Source of the DNA: Ampelomyces quisqualis
Taxonomy: Eukaryota; Ascomycota; Dothideomycetes; Pleosporales; Phaeosphaeriaceae
Direction of reading: 5' to 3'
Assembly (NCBI GenBank): GCA_018398575.1
Contig: JAGTXZ010000018.1
Coordinates: 310,001-374,000, forward strand
Length of the DNA stretch: 64,000 bases
Numbering within the stretch: the stretch's first letter is position 1; every line of letters begins with the position of its first letter. The notes under the pieces were generated by a model. That model was given only the letters and a program-made list of their open reading frames with translations. It did no database searches and had not been told where the DNA came from. This document shows positions 21,662-33,592 of the stretch, in pieces. The position numbers and the translations under genes were made by a program.

Positions 21662-22826
21662 GGGTACAAATGCGGTGTTAAATACCCAGCGCAGTGTTAA
21701 TATACACTACAGTATTGTGTAAACTTACTCCTTTACACCGCACGTAGGGGATATTTACATAGTTCTAGTGTATATTACACTGCTACAGTGTTTTTTTACT
21801 TGCTACTTTTATTAGCATATAGTTTTTTTGTGTTTTTCTATATTTTTCTATATTAATTTAATTAGTATATAAGATTTTAGTATTTACTACTAAGACTTTT
21901 TCTTACTTATTTTTAAACTCTCTCTATCTCTACTAAACTTCTACCTTTTTTTTCTTTCTCTTTTTTAAACCAACTGTTTTACAAAACCTTAGATTTTAAC
22001 CTATATGTATAGAAGTATATACCTCTATACAGGTACCTTAAAAAGCTTGTTATAAGAGTAAAAGTAATTAAAAAAGAAATAAAAAAGTCTAAAGGTCTCT
22101 ATAATATAAAAGTAGAGTAATAAAAATAGTAGATAATTTACCTACTTAGCGTATAAATATACTTAGACTATATAAATATAGATAAATTTATAGTATTTCT
22201 AAAGAGAATTCTATAGATTTTTTTATATAGTTCTAGGTAGGGTATTTAACACTGTATTTATACTAGTAACTATAGTAATACTTATTAAGCGCTACTTTAG
22301 TATTTTCAAACTAAACTTACTTACAAGTAATAATATAGAATAATTAGCTTTTGCATTAATCTTAACTAATATACTATAGGTTCTTATATACAAAGGAAAA
22401 TAACTAGAGTATTATAGGCTGTTTTAGTAGTATTTCTTAGGCGTTATTTTAAATGCTAGGTCTGCGTTTGTAAACAGTAAGCCCTTACCTAAGAGATTCT
22501 AACTTAGCGTTTATAAGTTACATCCTAGCTAATATCAAAGCTATCTATACGCTTAAAGTAAGGCAGTATATAGACGTTCTTAGCGCTGTTTTTAGTATTG
22601 CAAATAAATTTTTCTAGCTAGAAATATAGTTTTAGGTTGTTTTCTATAACAGGCAACTCTAAAAATGCTGCAATCTGCACCTTAGCTTTAAGAATAACTC
22701 TAAAAAACAAGATTACAATACTATTAACGCCTATATCTTAGCTTTAAAAAGTTACAAAGACGTAAGGTAAATGGGCAACAGGTAAAGTTAATTTAAGCAA
22801 GAAGTCTATAATAGCATAGGAGTCCT
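21662..22826. mobile_element. TA-rich, RIP-like transposon remnant
   Basis: Base composition changes sharply at both edges. The inside is dominated by TA, with stops in all frames and no open frame of note, as expected for a RIP-mutated element. A perfect 13-bp inverted repeat is present: GTGTTAAATACCC at 21675-21687 and its complement at 22240-22252, which may mark the ends of a smaller nested element of about 578 bp. Near the left edge CAGTGTTAATATACACTA (21692-21709) and TAGTGTATATTACACTG (21766-21782) form a second, imperfect inverted pair. No target-site duplication could be identified. The element class is unknown; a short DNA transposon is the best guess. Confidence 0.6.
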
Positions 22827-23524
22827 AACCATGGAGAATCTGCTCGTCCGTAACAACTTCGCGGTCACCAAGCAGATTGCTTATTCAGAAGTTACAGTGT
22901 ACGTCTCCGGCTCTACATTGCGCCCTGGACCGCTTGCTATACCAAGTCAAGTCCTATGACCGAGTCCATTGGCCGAAGCACTCACATCTTACCGAAGTAC
23001 TGGTCATACGGCAGCAAGATGCGTTTGCACACAGTTTAGACTCATGGCCCAACTGATTAATACAATGTCGTTGAGATTGTCCGCTCCATTGTCATCTGCG
23101 AAACATATTCCTACGGCTGAGGCTTCGAGGCGCCGTCATTCCCACAGTCACACGCGAGCCAGTGGAATTTGGCACTTCTGAGGTAACAGTAGCATGCAAG
23201 AAGCCCAAAGCTTCGGAGCCGACAGTACGAGGCCAATCGTTGTCTAAACCAATCAGTGCTCGCGATTGGGTATCATAATTTGAAGTCACTGCAAAGAAAA
23301 GACTTGGAATTAACTGGCCAATTCCGTCGCAAGAGCCTGCTTTCATTAAATCTCAAGGTCTTCTTTGGCCGTCGGCCAACTCAGTGCAATAATGGTCTAC
23401 TAAGTAAAAGATCTCTCTAGCAGCGACATACAAGCTGCAGCTCACCGTTCAGGTCACAACCCACGACAAACAGACACTTCTTGGAAGCAACGTGAACGCT
23501 AGAGTGTAACTTCGCTCGCACGTG
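22827..23524. other. Normal-composition spacer between TA-rich block and histidine kinase
   Basis: About 700 bp of ordinary composition, downstream of the hybrid kinase stop codon. A 43-codon plus-strand frame (MENLLVRNNFAVTKQ from about 22832) and some minus-strand stretches (LLGDREVVTDEQILHG) are protein-like. They could be residue of the 5' part of the interrupted kinase gene, but no kinase N-lobe motif is visible. Confidence 0.4.
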
Positions 23525-26500
23525 TTACCGTTGCCCCAAGCGCGCTAACACTCCCTCAATCTTCTGCAGTAATTCCGGTATCCTAAATGGTTTACTGACC
23601 ACGTCATCCATACCACTTTCCTTTGCCGTCGCTATTTGCTCACCCCTGACATTCGCTGTCACTGCAATAACAGGTACATGCGCAATTAACTCTCCTGTCG
23701 TTTGCATTTCTCGGATCCGCTTACAGCAAGTCAGACCGTCCATCTCTGGCATCTCGAGGTCCATGAGAATGACGGAAAGTGGCGAACCATTAGTACTTGA
23801 TGAATGGACATTCGTGGTAGATATATAGTCGAGCGCAAGAAGGCCATTGTCTGCGGTACTGACAACACACCCTGCTTTTGTGAGCTGCTTGGCAAGGACA
23901 CGTTGGTTGACTACATTATCCTCAACGACCAGGACGTGAAGTTTTTCTGGTTGAGAGTGCACCGAGGGTGCGGCTGCAGCGTTCTGGATATCCATGCGGG
24001 AAATTGCTGCGACCAGAGACTCGGATGCTTCCGCGGAGCTGGGCTCATCAATTTCGGTTGCTGGCTGGCTTGAGGATATACAACGACTTTTACTAGCAGA
24101 TATTCGTTTGCACTGGAGGAAGAAACCAAATATGCTCCCGACGCCGCTCTCTGACGAAACGCCAATTTGACCTCCGTGTAGCTCAGCAAGTTGGCGGGAA
24201 ATGAACAAGCCGAGGCCGGAACCACCGTAATGTGCGTGTGTACGAGGCGAGGCTTGAGCGAAGCGTTCGAATAGGCTTGCTTTCTCTTCTGCCGTGAGAC
24301 CGCAACCGGTGTCTTTAACGTCGACGTGCAGATAGAGTGACTGATCTGACCCCCACTCCTCGGTGGTACTGGTTATAGTGACGGGCACACCCCTCGTTGG
24401 AACGTACTCAAAGTCTTGATAAAGCTCTGGTGCATTCGGTGAAACACGGATATGAACCGAGATTTCGCGCTTATCGCTGTGCTGCGTGAATTTGATTGCA
24501 TTCGTGATCAGGTTAACGGTAATTTGCATAAGACGGGTGGGATCCAAAAGGATCCAGTCGATACCATAGTGCTCAATAGAGTTGTGAGACACAAATGTGA
24601 ATTTGACGTCTCTAGCCTGGCATTCGGGGTAAAACATGCTCATGGCGCGCTGGACCACCACGGCTGGCTGAGCAGGGACAGGCGTGATGAGAAGCAAATT
24701 GGAGTCGAGTTTGGACACCGTCAAGATGTCATCCACGATCGACTTTTGATGCTGCACGCATAAGGCAATGTTGTTTGCAGCTTCAATGCACTCGGTGACG
24801 ACTTTGCGGTCTTCGTTGCGGAATTCGTGCTGCCGCAACGTATCGCGGATGTCGTCCGCACAGATGAGAATGGCACTCAAAGGATTGCGCATCTCGTGAG
24901 AGGTGATGTCGATGAACTCGTTTTGTTGTCTTTTTGTTTCTTCCGCCTCGCGCAATCGGATCTGCTGCAGAGCCTGCGCCCATTTCAGATGCGATATATC
25001 CGCTAGTGAGCCCATGATGCTAATGACATCTCCGTTGGGTCCAAGTTCTGGCTGCGACGATGCCAGCACCCAATACTCGATGACGTTATCGCTCAAGTCT
25101 CGCAGTTGAACATGTGGATTTCTGAGCTGTATTTCGCGCACTGAGGGCTTTAGCGTTGTCATCATCTCGTTCCACATATCCTTCGCGACAGCTTGACTCT
25201 CTTCCGCTACGACTTTGACGAAGCTGAAGTAGTCATTATCATCTCTCGGGGCTCCAGTCATCTCAAAGTAGCGATCGTTTGCTTCTAGTAGAACCCCGGT
25301 AGTGTCGTAGAGGTACATGCCGAGTGGCGATAGTTCTGTCATCCGGCGCATGCGACTAGTCTGTAGTTCGAGCTGCTTGGCAAGATGCTCTCTTTGCTGC
25401 GCTGCAGCTTCTGCTGCATCCTTACTCCTACGCACTTCGTCTTCTAAAAGTAGCACTGATGCCAAGGATGTCGCGAGTTGCCTGTTCAGCATAGCTACAA
25501 AAGCTCTGTATTCATCGTCGTATGCCCGACGCGGATTGATACCGATTAGTAGGAATGCAAATACGGTGTCACCGGTGGTAGGTCGTACTGGGAAGATGAT
25601 GGCCTCCTTACAAGGATCACCATAGCCGCGCCACTCGAGACCCACGAGCAATGATTCTGGAAGCGTGCCATCTTTCGTTTGTAGAGTCGTAGGCGCGCGA
25701 GTTCTCATGGCTTCCCTGAAGGCTGGGACAAAACCTTCTTGGCTGCGCTTGAGGTCAAGTTTCTGCGGAGCTGCAATGTGCCCTTCTTTGGGGATGCCTA
25801 TGGATCCCTCAAGCAGACAGGACTTCAGGGAGATTGTGCTGTCGGAGGAATGTGATGCTGTGTCGGCATCGTCTGCATCCGTAATCGAATACAACAAAGC
25901 GAACGGTACATCAGAATGATTGTCTTGTAGCCCATCCAGGACTCGACCCCAAAAGTTCTTGACTGTCCTCGTTGCGTTCAGGCACTCGCCGAGGTAGCGC
26001 AACGTCTGCATGCGTCGACTGGAGATATTTTGGTACGTCGTTTCGAAAGGGGCATTATAGAAGCCCTGTGTTTGTTAGACCTGGCATGTGAAGGACAGTA
26101 TTGAAAGTACCAGAATTTGGTCTGTCCCACCGTAAACTGGTACAAAAGACCAGGAGAAGAAAGCCTCTTCCAAGTAGCCATATCGGTCGATGTGAAAGGG
26201 GTCGTTCTCCTTTCGTACACTCTGGCCTGTTCGAGCACATTCACGAAAGACTGGAGCGACGCTGTCCCACAGTTCAGAAAATGGGCCCTGAGCTGGACGT
26301 TAGTGTACGCTCCCATGCACTTAATGGAAACATCAATTTCACTTGCCGAAAACCCCGTACCCATGAGCTCCGGGTGCTTGTTTCCAGCTATTTCGATTTT
26401 GTACGCCTCATTATATATCATGGTTAACTCTTCACCCCAGAAGAGTGCACAAGGGTGAGGATTGCGCATGACTAGATTGACGATCTCGCGGAATTGGACT

Positions 26501-27306
26501 GTCCACTTATCCATGACTCCAAGTGGCGTGTTGGCCCAGTCTACTTGTCTTGCAAATGCAATATGCTCCGGAAGTGCGCCGACAATTTTAGGTATGGTCC
26601 AATCTGGGACTGCGCTTTCGGGTGTACTGAGGGCAATCGAGGCTTCTGTTCCGGAAGTGTCTTTACTAGTACCCTTGCTCAAGCTCAGAGAGGTGCTTTC
26701 TGAACGCTGAACAACCGCCGGTAAGAGGTCATTCGTTGGGGTGGTTGCTGATGTAATTGGGCCCTGAGCCGAATCAGAGGATTTCGCATCTTTCCTGGCT
26801 CTTTGAAATTGCGACGAGGGTTCAGACTCGAGGCTACCCTTGGGTATATCCGAGTGTTGAAAAAGCGCATTACCACTGATCACTCTCCATCTTCGCCGTA
26901 CGGTGAAGCCAGTCCAGAGGAGCGCCTGGTAGTGGAGCGTGAGTGGGAAGACGTCCCTGGAGTCATTGTGCCTGCTGACGCCTGTTGCCCACCTCTGGAA
27001 GTCTTGGTATGCTGTGGTGCGGCCCGGGCCTTCGCTAGCAGCTTTCTCACCTGAGGCACCCGTGACATTATCCAGCAAACGATCGTGCAACCTTAATGCC
27101 GCATTGCAGAAAATTGGTTGGACAGTATTACGGACAGGAAAATCAGGATCGAGGTCTAGAATAAATGTCGGGCGCGAGTCCTGATCGAGAATCTCCTTCA
27201 AACTGAGGCTGTCCAGCTCTTTGAATGCCTCATCTTCTAGCTCGTTGTGTGGGTTCTCTGGAGGCGTCACGTTGGACGATGGTAGCTCAGAGGATGGAAA
27301 GGCCAT
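23525..27306 (-). CDS. Hybrid histidine kinase (PAS/GAF-HisKA-HATPase-REC)
   Basis: Two-component hybrid sensor kinase of 1225 residues. Exons 27306-26347, 26287-26111 and 26065-23525 sum to 1226 codons. The N-terminal third contains the block NLVMRNPHPCALFWGEEL, then YNEAYKIEIAGNKHPELMG, found in fungal hybrid kinases; GTGFS is joined to GPFSELWDSVAPVF across intron 1, and DQIL to GFYNAPFETTYQ across intron 2. A GAF-like region, coiled coil and PAS (LSPLGMYLYDTTGVLLEAND) follow. The H box is SHEMRNPLSAI (His about 768), N box NLITNAIKFTQ, G boxes VKDTGCGLTAEEK and GGSGLGLFISRQL. The receiver has LVVEDNVVNQRVL and phosphoacceptor Asp in ILMDLEMPEMDG (about 1144). There are no transmembrane helices, so a cytosolic sensor is likely, signalling through a histidine phosphotransfer protein. 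Intron 1 uses a GC donor. Confidence 0.95.
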
Positions 27307-28078
27307 AGGTGATCAGCGGCCTGATATGCCCAACCCTGGAGACTGACCCTGAACGAAGGATCGGGTGGCGAGGCACTCACGCTCGAAGATGCTGTGGGGG
27401 AGGGTTTCGTGGTCGATCGCTGTCGTTGGTTGCGCGAATCTTCCGTCACGCCAGGAGCGCATTCAGCAATTGTGCCCGCTCAGCCTCAAGAACAGCCTCC
27501 GTGACTTTCGACCCAGACAAAATTCGATGCCTAGTCAAGAGAAAGATATACCGACCTGTCTACCGCAAGATGAATCTGCACCCCGTGCTGCCTCGCGGTC
27601 ATATCGGCGACGTGCCAAGTTCCAGCCGTTGAAGTAGCGGTCAATTTTGCGTTTCGCTGTGCTCTTTCACCAATCAGCAAGTGTGGGTTGCGCCACATCG
27701 ACAAAAACGGTCATGGTGCTCAATATCTGGAGACAGCAGTGCCCCCATGTCTGGCCTCGGGAACGTGTCGTCAAAGTGAGTCGCTGTTGCGACAGAAGCT
27801 GGAACGAATAGTTTGCGAAGGTGTTTGCGAACATGGTTTCACTACTCCGTACCGGTAGACCGTCCAATTTCAGAGATCCAGGGGAGAATCCCAAGGCCGC
27901 TCCATGGTGGAAAGTTGGAAACAACAGCATTTACCAGACCGAGCTCTCTATTTCATCCATGATCAACGTCACGATACAGAGAGATACCCAACATCCCACG
28001 TCAAAAAACACCAAAGTAATATTGAAGTTAGGAAACAATGAAAGACCCCTGAACAAACGCAAATCATGCAAAATGCTG
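27307..28078. other. Intergenic: histidine kinase promoter, alpha-glucosidase 3' flank
   Basis: No gene seen. A TACTCCGTAC motif lies at 27843-27852 with a GGTAC/GTACC context. Apparent frames here are short and without domains. Confidence 0.55.
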
Positions 28079-31000
28079 TCAAAGCTTCTTCAAGCTCGCA
28101 ACATCACGCTCCCATGCCGCACCCAAGCCCTCGTTCAACTCGTACTTCTGGGGCTCAGCATCATAAACCGTGATGCTTTTCACACCAACGCGCGTCGAAA
28201 AGCCAAATGTGCCAGACATCTTGATCTTGTCTCCTTCCCACGTGAACTCAATCTCACTCGCGCCCGCCTGCACTAAGCTATCACCATCATCCAAGTACAG
28301 AATACCACGTGCATTACCTTCGGCATCAGGTGCGACAAGCAATTCAAAGTCATTGTCGCGTAGTGCTTTGGTTGTCATAGCGCCTTTGACGCGCGCAGCA
28401 ATGATGGACCCCCCTGCGACCAGAATGGGAATGTCGCTGGTACCTACGTTGTCGTATGTAATCGTTGAACCAGCGCCAGCAACGGGCTTTTGGGTGGCAA
28501 TGTCGTACCAGGTGCCCTTAGGAACGTAGAATGACACCGATGTGGATGATTCTTGAGTGACAGGGTTGATAAGCAGAGATGGTCCGTAGAAAAACTGGGT
28601 CTCGATAGCAAAAGTGTTTCCATCTGAAGGATAATGCATCCTGGTGAGAATTAGTGATGGATGATGTATGGGTCCAGAAGGCACGACTTACCAAAGTGGC
28701 GCAAGCATGGGAGTGCCATCTACAGTCTGCTTGTGCATCGCAGTGTAGATGTAATCGAGCAACCTGTAGCGGATGTCGATAGCTTTACGGGCGGCTGCAG
28801 CCACCGATTCCCAACGATACGCCTCTTGTGAGATTGCGCCTTCGACGTTGTGATTTCTGTAAAACGGATAAAAAGCTCCCAAGACGGTCCAACGAGCGCA
28901 CAAATGCTCGTTGGAGTCATTGATGAAGCCGCAAACATCGGCACCAACCTTGAATCCATGAGCGATTATTTAACACGGACATGGTAAAACTTACCATTGG
29001 CACCTGGAAGAATGACACAAATTGCAGGAGGTGACGGATTGAGACAAGGTATTGATCCCATGCGGAGACGTTGTCGCCGAGCCAATGGCCAACATAAGAA
29101 CCAGCACCGACAAAAGTGCTACGAGTGATGACCATCGGTCGCTTGTCGGGTCGTCGATTGAGCATGCTGTTTCGACTTGTCTCGCTCATCATGGTCCCAT
29201 ATCTGTTCGCTCTGATCAGCAATCGTCGGCCACCACAAAGGAGCCATACTCACAGATTATGAGTATCGTACTCGGTCCAGCCGCCCTGGTGAATTAGGTC
29301 TGTATCTGCCGTCTTGTTGCTGATAGAGCCTTGCTCATTGTGGATCTTGTAGGATGGATTGATGAGATCGCGTCCGGGTAATCCTTTCTTGTTACCACTC
29401 GCCTGGCGTTCAGCAATTCCGTGTGTTTGAATCTTCTCGGAATCAGGAGCTCGTCGGGTTCTTTTCACGCCCTGATCAGAAGCTGTGCTAGTCTCTGAAG
29501 GTGCCCGTTTGGTGCCAAGGCTTGTTTGAGGAGTTGCATGACGGGATTGCAATGCTTGCGCGTCCTGCGAGGTTTGCGCATCTGGATTTGAACAAGGATA
29601 GTCGCAAAAATTCGACGGCTCATTCATGTCAATCCACAAAGCATCGATGTCGACACCAGTATCCTTATTGAAGAAGCTGGAAAATTCATCATTCCAGTAT
29701 TTTTGCGTGTTCGAATGGAACCAGTCAGGAAATACCGCTGTCCCAGGCCACACCCTACCCTTGTAGATCTCTCCACTTGCGCGCTTGAGGAAGACATCAG
29801 CATCAACGCCATTGTTATAGGCATCGTAGTCCTGGGCCGCAACCGCTGCAATATGTCAGATCTCGTTCATGACCTAAGATCATATGTAACCAACCTGGAT
29901 CAACCATAACGATGTAATGCTGATCATTACCGTGCAGGTCATTGATCAAATCTCGCATTTCATTCAGGGGGAACCTTTCTCCCAGTGTGAAGACCTTGTA
30001 GTTGTCCATGTAGTCGATATCTGTCTGCGTAAGCATCGCTTCGTTGCGCTTAGAACACAGCATACCTGTCCACATCGTTTCCAGTGGGATGTTTGCTTTG
30101 GAATAGTTTGCAACGACTGCTGCTACTTCTCCGACGCTTTTGTAACCAAATCGACACTGATGGAAACCAAGACCCCAGTAAGGCATCATAGCCGCCTTTC
30201 GCGTGATCTCACTATATTCGCGAGCGACATCAAACGGGGTCGGGCCGGCCATAAAGTAAAGATCAATGACTCCACCAATCACGTTGTACTCGAGATACTG
30301 GCCGTTATCGTTGTTGATGTTAATGTCCATACCATTGCTATTAAGCAAAAGCACCCCATGGGAAAGGCCAGAACCGGCTCTGTGCTCATAGTACACAGGA
30401 TGGGTTCCGTACAGGTTTGTCTTCACAGGTACGCCACCAGCATCTCGCGCCCACATAGTCCGCACATAGTTCGATGTCGGTAGTCGTAACGAATCCGTAT
30501 GTTCGCCTAGCCCATAAAGGTTGGGGTTGTTAGGCAAGGAAGTTCGCAAGCGCCAGTATTGCGACTCAAACACCAGAGTCGAGCCTTTAGTGGAGAAGAG
30601 CTGCTCTCCATTACTCTTTCGAGTGACGGTGAACGAAAACGGTTCTTGTTCGATGGAAACGTCAAGCTGCGAAGCATCTGAGCTGGATAATCCTGAAGGT
30701 CGTGGTACGACAGACTCGGGAACCTGGTAGACTTGCTCATCTTTGTCGTATATAATGACATGCAGCCGAGAATCTGCGGGTTGTCAGCTGACATTTGGTG
30801 GACATTGCAATCTGGCTGTGCAGACCAAGCATATCGTTTGGGCTTGTTTGCAACTTCGTTGCACACACGACTTGTCAAGCCAATAGCAAGACACAACATG
30901 CACAGACTGGAATATCAACCGTACCTGTCTGCCAATTTGCAGAGAACTTCAGATCCTGCAAATCTTGGCCGTGAATGTTGCATGCTGTTCCAGCCAGCGT

Positions 31001-31156
31001 CAGATCTGCCGTCAAGCTGCTACCAGAGCGCTGCACATTGCTGGCCTTGTACCCTGGGCAACTGTCAGCCCGCTTTAGTGGCACAGCACTTCCACATTGG
31101 AGGAAGCTGGTCCACAAAAGGATGCAGGTATGTAGGAATGTCGAAGTCGCGGGCAT
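28079..31156 (-). CDS. Secreted GH31 alpha-glucosidase
   Basis: Extracellular alpha-glucosidase (maltase type) that releases glucose from malto-oligosaccharides. Seven exons (31156-30925, 30773-30066, 30020-29895, 29845-29254, 29202-28995, 28948-28692, 28640-28079) sum to 2685 nt, 894 residues. The N-terminus has a signal peptide (MPATSTFLHTCILLWTSFLQ). The GH31 core includes YGLGEHTDSLRLP, MPYWGLGFHQCRFGY, the nucleophile Asp (about 428) in WIDMNEPSNF, and the acid/base Asp (about 596) in YVGHWLGDN, followed by VGADVCGF and YPFYRNHN. After WIDMNEPSNF there is a long Ser/Thr-rich insertion with basic sites (TKRAP, KRTRRAP). In Aspergillus niger the orthologous enzyme is cleaved into two subunits in this region. 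The start at 31156 is the first ATG in the frame. It would be exported through the secretory pathway. Confidence 0.95.
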
Positions 31157-31514
31157 GACGTGAGGAGTGGGCAATGTGCCATTGCTTGTGGAGAGCCATG
31201 ACCGTCCTATATAGTCGACTAAACAACGTCCTTAGCCCTTGCTTCCCGTCATCAACATCATCGTGGATATCAGTTTGCCTAGTGATCACTTGGGTTGCAC
31301 AGTGTAGCAGGGCTCGGAGTGGCGTAAATCTTACAGGTCGTCACGAGTGCATCCATGGTAAAGTGCCCAGCAGCAGCGGGGCGAGTCGACGGGTGCTTGG
31401 GTGGCACGATGGACTTGCCGAATTAGGAAATTGTGGATGCAGCTGCGATGAAGGCCAGTGGAGCGAATGGGCGGATGCAGGAGTAAATCCGCGCCGGAGG
31501 TACCAATGAAGTGC
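31157..31514. other. Alpha-glucosidase upstream region
   Basis: Upstream region of the alpha-glucosidase gene, ending at the left end of the inverted-repeat element. A TATATAGTCGAC stretch near 31208-31219 is TATA-like about 55 bp before the ATG on the minus strand. No carbon-regulator site was called with confidence. Confidence 0.4.
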
Positions 31515-31940
31515 TCTCTAGCGCCAGCGGTTTCTCTAAAAATAAGCTATGCTTTGCAGGCGCAATACGCTATAGGACAACCTATAGAAAGTGCGTTTCT
31601 CTATACAATTATACTCTTTTTAGATACGTCTTTATCCTCTATAATACTTGCTAAGTTAAATGATTAAGGAGAAAGAAGTGTATTTCTCTACGTGCTAAGA
31701 TACTTTAATTCTAAGAAGATTTACTAGATAGTTAAGATCTTTTTAGTAAGGCTATATATAATATAACTATGTTAATTTTGTAAACAGCTTAGAAAATAGA
31801 TTATTTATATCTAAACCTCCTAGGCTCCTACGCAGTAGAAAATATATAAACAGTTATTTTACTTCAGCCTATTAGAGGTAGTGTTATAGCTTTGTAATTT
31901 ACACTTAGCTTATTTTTAGAGTTACCGCCAGCGCTAGAGA
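31515..31940. mobile_element. MITE-like element with 34-bp terminal inverted repeats
   Basis: The 426-bp element is bounded by near-perfect inverted repeats, 31515-31548 and 31907-31940, matching at 30 of 34 positions by eye (both begin TCTCTAGCGC and end CTCTAAAAATAAGCT). The interior is strongly TA-rich with stops in every frame, so it encodes nothing. If the duplication is the dinucleotide TA, the true ends would be GCGC just inside it, which fits Tc1/mariner-type insertion; the matching TCTC/GAGA outside would then be part of the repeat or coincidence. Best read as a non-autonomous DNA transposon, TA-enriched by RIP or by origin. Confidence 0.8.
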
Positions 31941-33592
31941 TGATGCAGGAAGCCATAATCTGCTGTGTTCGCCTGTGTATGAAACACGAGATGTTCCCGG
32001 CACTAGGGCGTTCTGCGGCCATTTTCGGGGCAAACAACATCGCCTAATGTGGCTAGCTTGGTATATAGTATGAATTGCACAATAGGAATCTAGATGAAGT
32101 TTGGAAATTGCGAGCATTTCAGAGACAGATCATAGTTATAGCGACCCGAAGTACATTCCTCGTAGGCATAAGTCGAGCAACCTGGAAAGTCTCACCTGGA
32201 CAGCCGGCCTGTTATGTAAACAGATTGTTTCTTACGGCGGAATGCAGATTCTCTCTATCCACTCCATGCACCCCATGGCGGCTAACACAGCATGCTGAGA
32301 ACAATCCAACACTACCCGATGGTCACAAGCCACCATCTACTGCACCCTCACTCTTTCATCGCCGGTCCTCTAGGCATCTTGCCAGTGGCCTCGTGCGCAC
32401 TACCGCAGCTTCTGCAATCACAGACTAGCTCTGCTACATCGACGTCATGCATCTTCACACCCCTTGTCTGCGGCCTTTGCTTGACACAACAGCTCATGTC
32501 AAATGTGCGGTCGTCTACAAGCTGTGGCATAGCCTTAAGCTCCCCCAGACCGTCGCACATCCAACTACCAGGTAATCCTCAGCCTCTTCATTCCGTCGAT
32601 ATTAAGCTCGTGCTTGATCAGCGGAATGCTCCAACGATCGGCATGCGCTACGAAGTCTGGGGTTGAAGTCTAGCGTCACGATCATCGTGAAGCAACTCTA
32701 CCGACATCTAAGAGCATTCTGGGCACTCACATCTTAGCCCGCTTTTCAGGCATGCTTGTGTCGAATCAGCATGTACTCCATACTTGGCTCCTGGCAAAGC
32801 CGGTCATGCGCTGCGATCGACTGCCACAATGCATACTTCCTTGCAGCGTGGCAATACCTCTCATAGGGCAACACCCGACGTCACTCAGACAAACAATACA
32901 CTGATGCACAAAAGAGCTTCCTCATGCAGACCCCTTGCAAAAATCGTTTGATGCCATGTCAAATCGAGTTGAAGACAGAACGAGATTCGATTGTGGACAT
33001 GATCGAGTATAGCTACTCCCTGTGTAGCATCCCAGTTGCACCGCCAGCGTGCAAGACACGCGCCGGAGTCGCGTGCTGTCAACCCCGCCTCAACCAGCTC
33101 CAATGTTGGGGTGTCCCCAGGTCCTTCAAAATTGATCGGTCAGAAGCAGAGAAGCATGTCTGACAAGACGGGAAGAAATGGTATCGCGCGGATTGACATC
33201 ATAGGTCATTCACGATATGACTCTCAACTTCATGGTCGTCATCCTAGCTCTCATGATTGATTGACTTGAGGCTGCAGCAGTCTTCCCACGGAACCTCGCA
33301 GCTGATGAAAGGCCGAAAGAGGTCGTCGTTGAAGCACCATACAAGACCATTTGCCGTGGCCTGTGATATTCTGGGAACGGACGTCGATATCCCTTCAGAT
33401 TGGCATCTGCTTTTGTTGAGTGAGACTGTCTGAGCAAGCTTTGGATCACATAATGGCTCTCTCTACTCATGTTTTATTCATGTTAGCTTGGTTCGTGCTT
33501 CAGGGTATGTGTAACACTAACGTTAGAGGTGCACAGACGGACTGATGAAAGCAAGATTGATTTTTCGCGAAATTCCCTCTCAGATATAAGGC
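31941..33592. other. Intergenic region, no convincing gene
   Basis: About 1.65 kb of normal composition. Overlapping frames occur on both strands at 32290-32670 (plus: 124 codons starting MLRTIQHYPMVTS; minus: 70 codons, Cys-rich, MCDGLGELKAMPQ), but neither shows a domain or convincing introns. It may hold a small species-specific gene or an old relic. Confidence 0.45.

Noticed and set aside
32292..32666. 124-codon plus frame and overlapping Cys-rich minus frame as a small secreted protein gene
   Set aside because: Neither has a convincing signal peptide, start context or intron, and both strands are open by chance composition.
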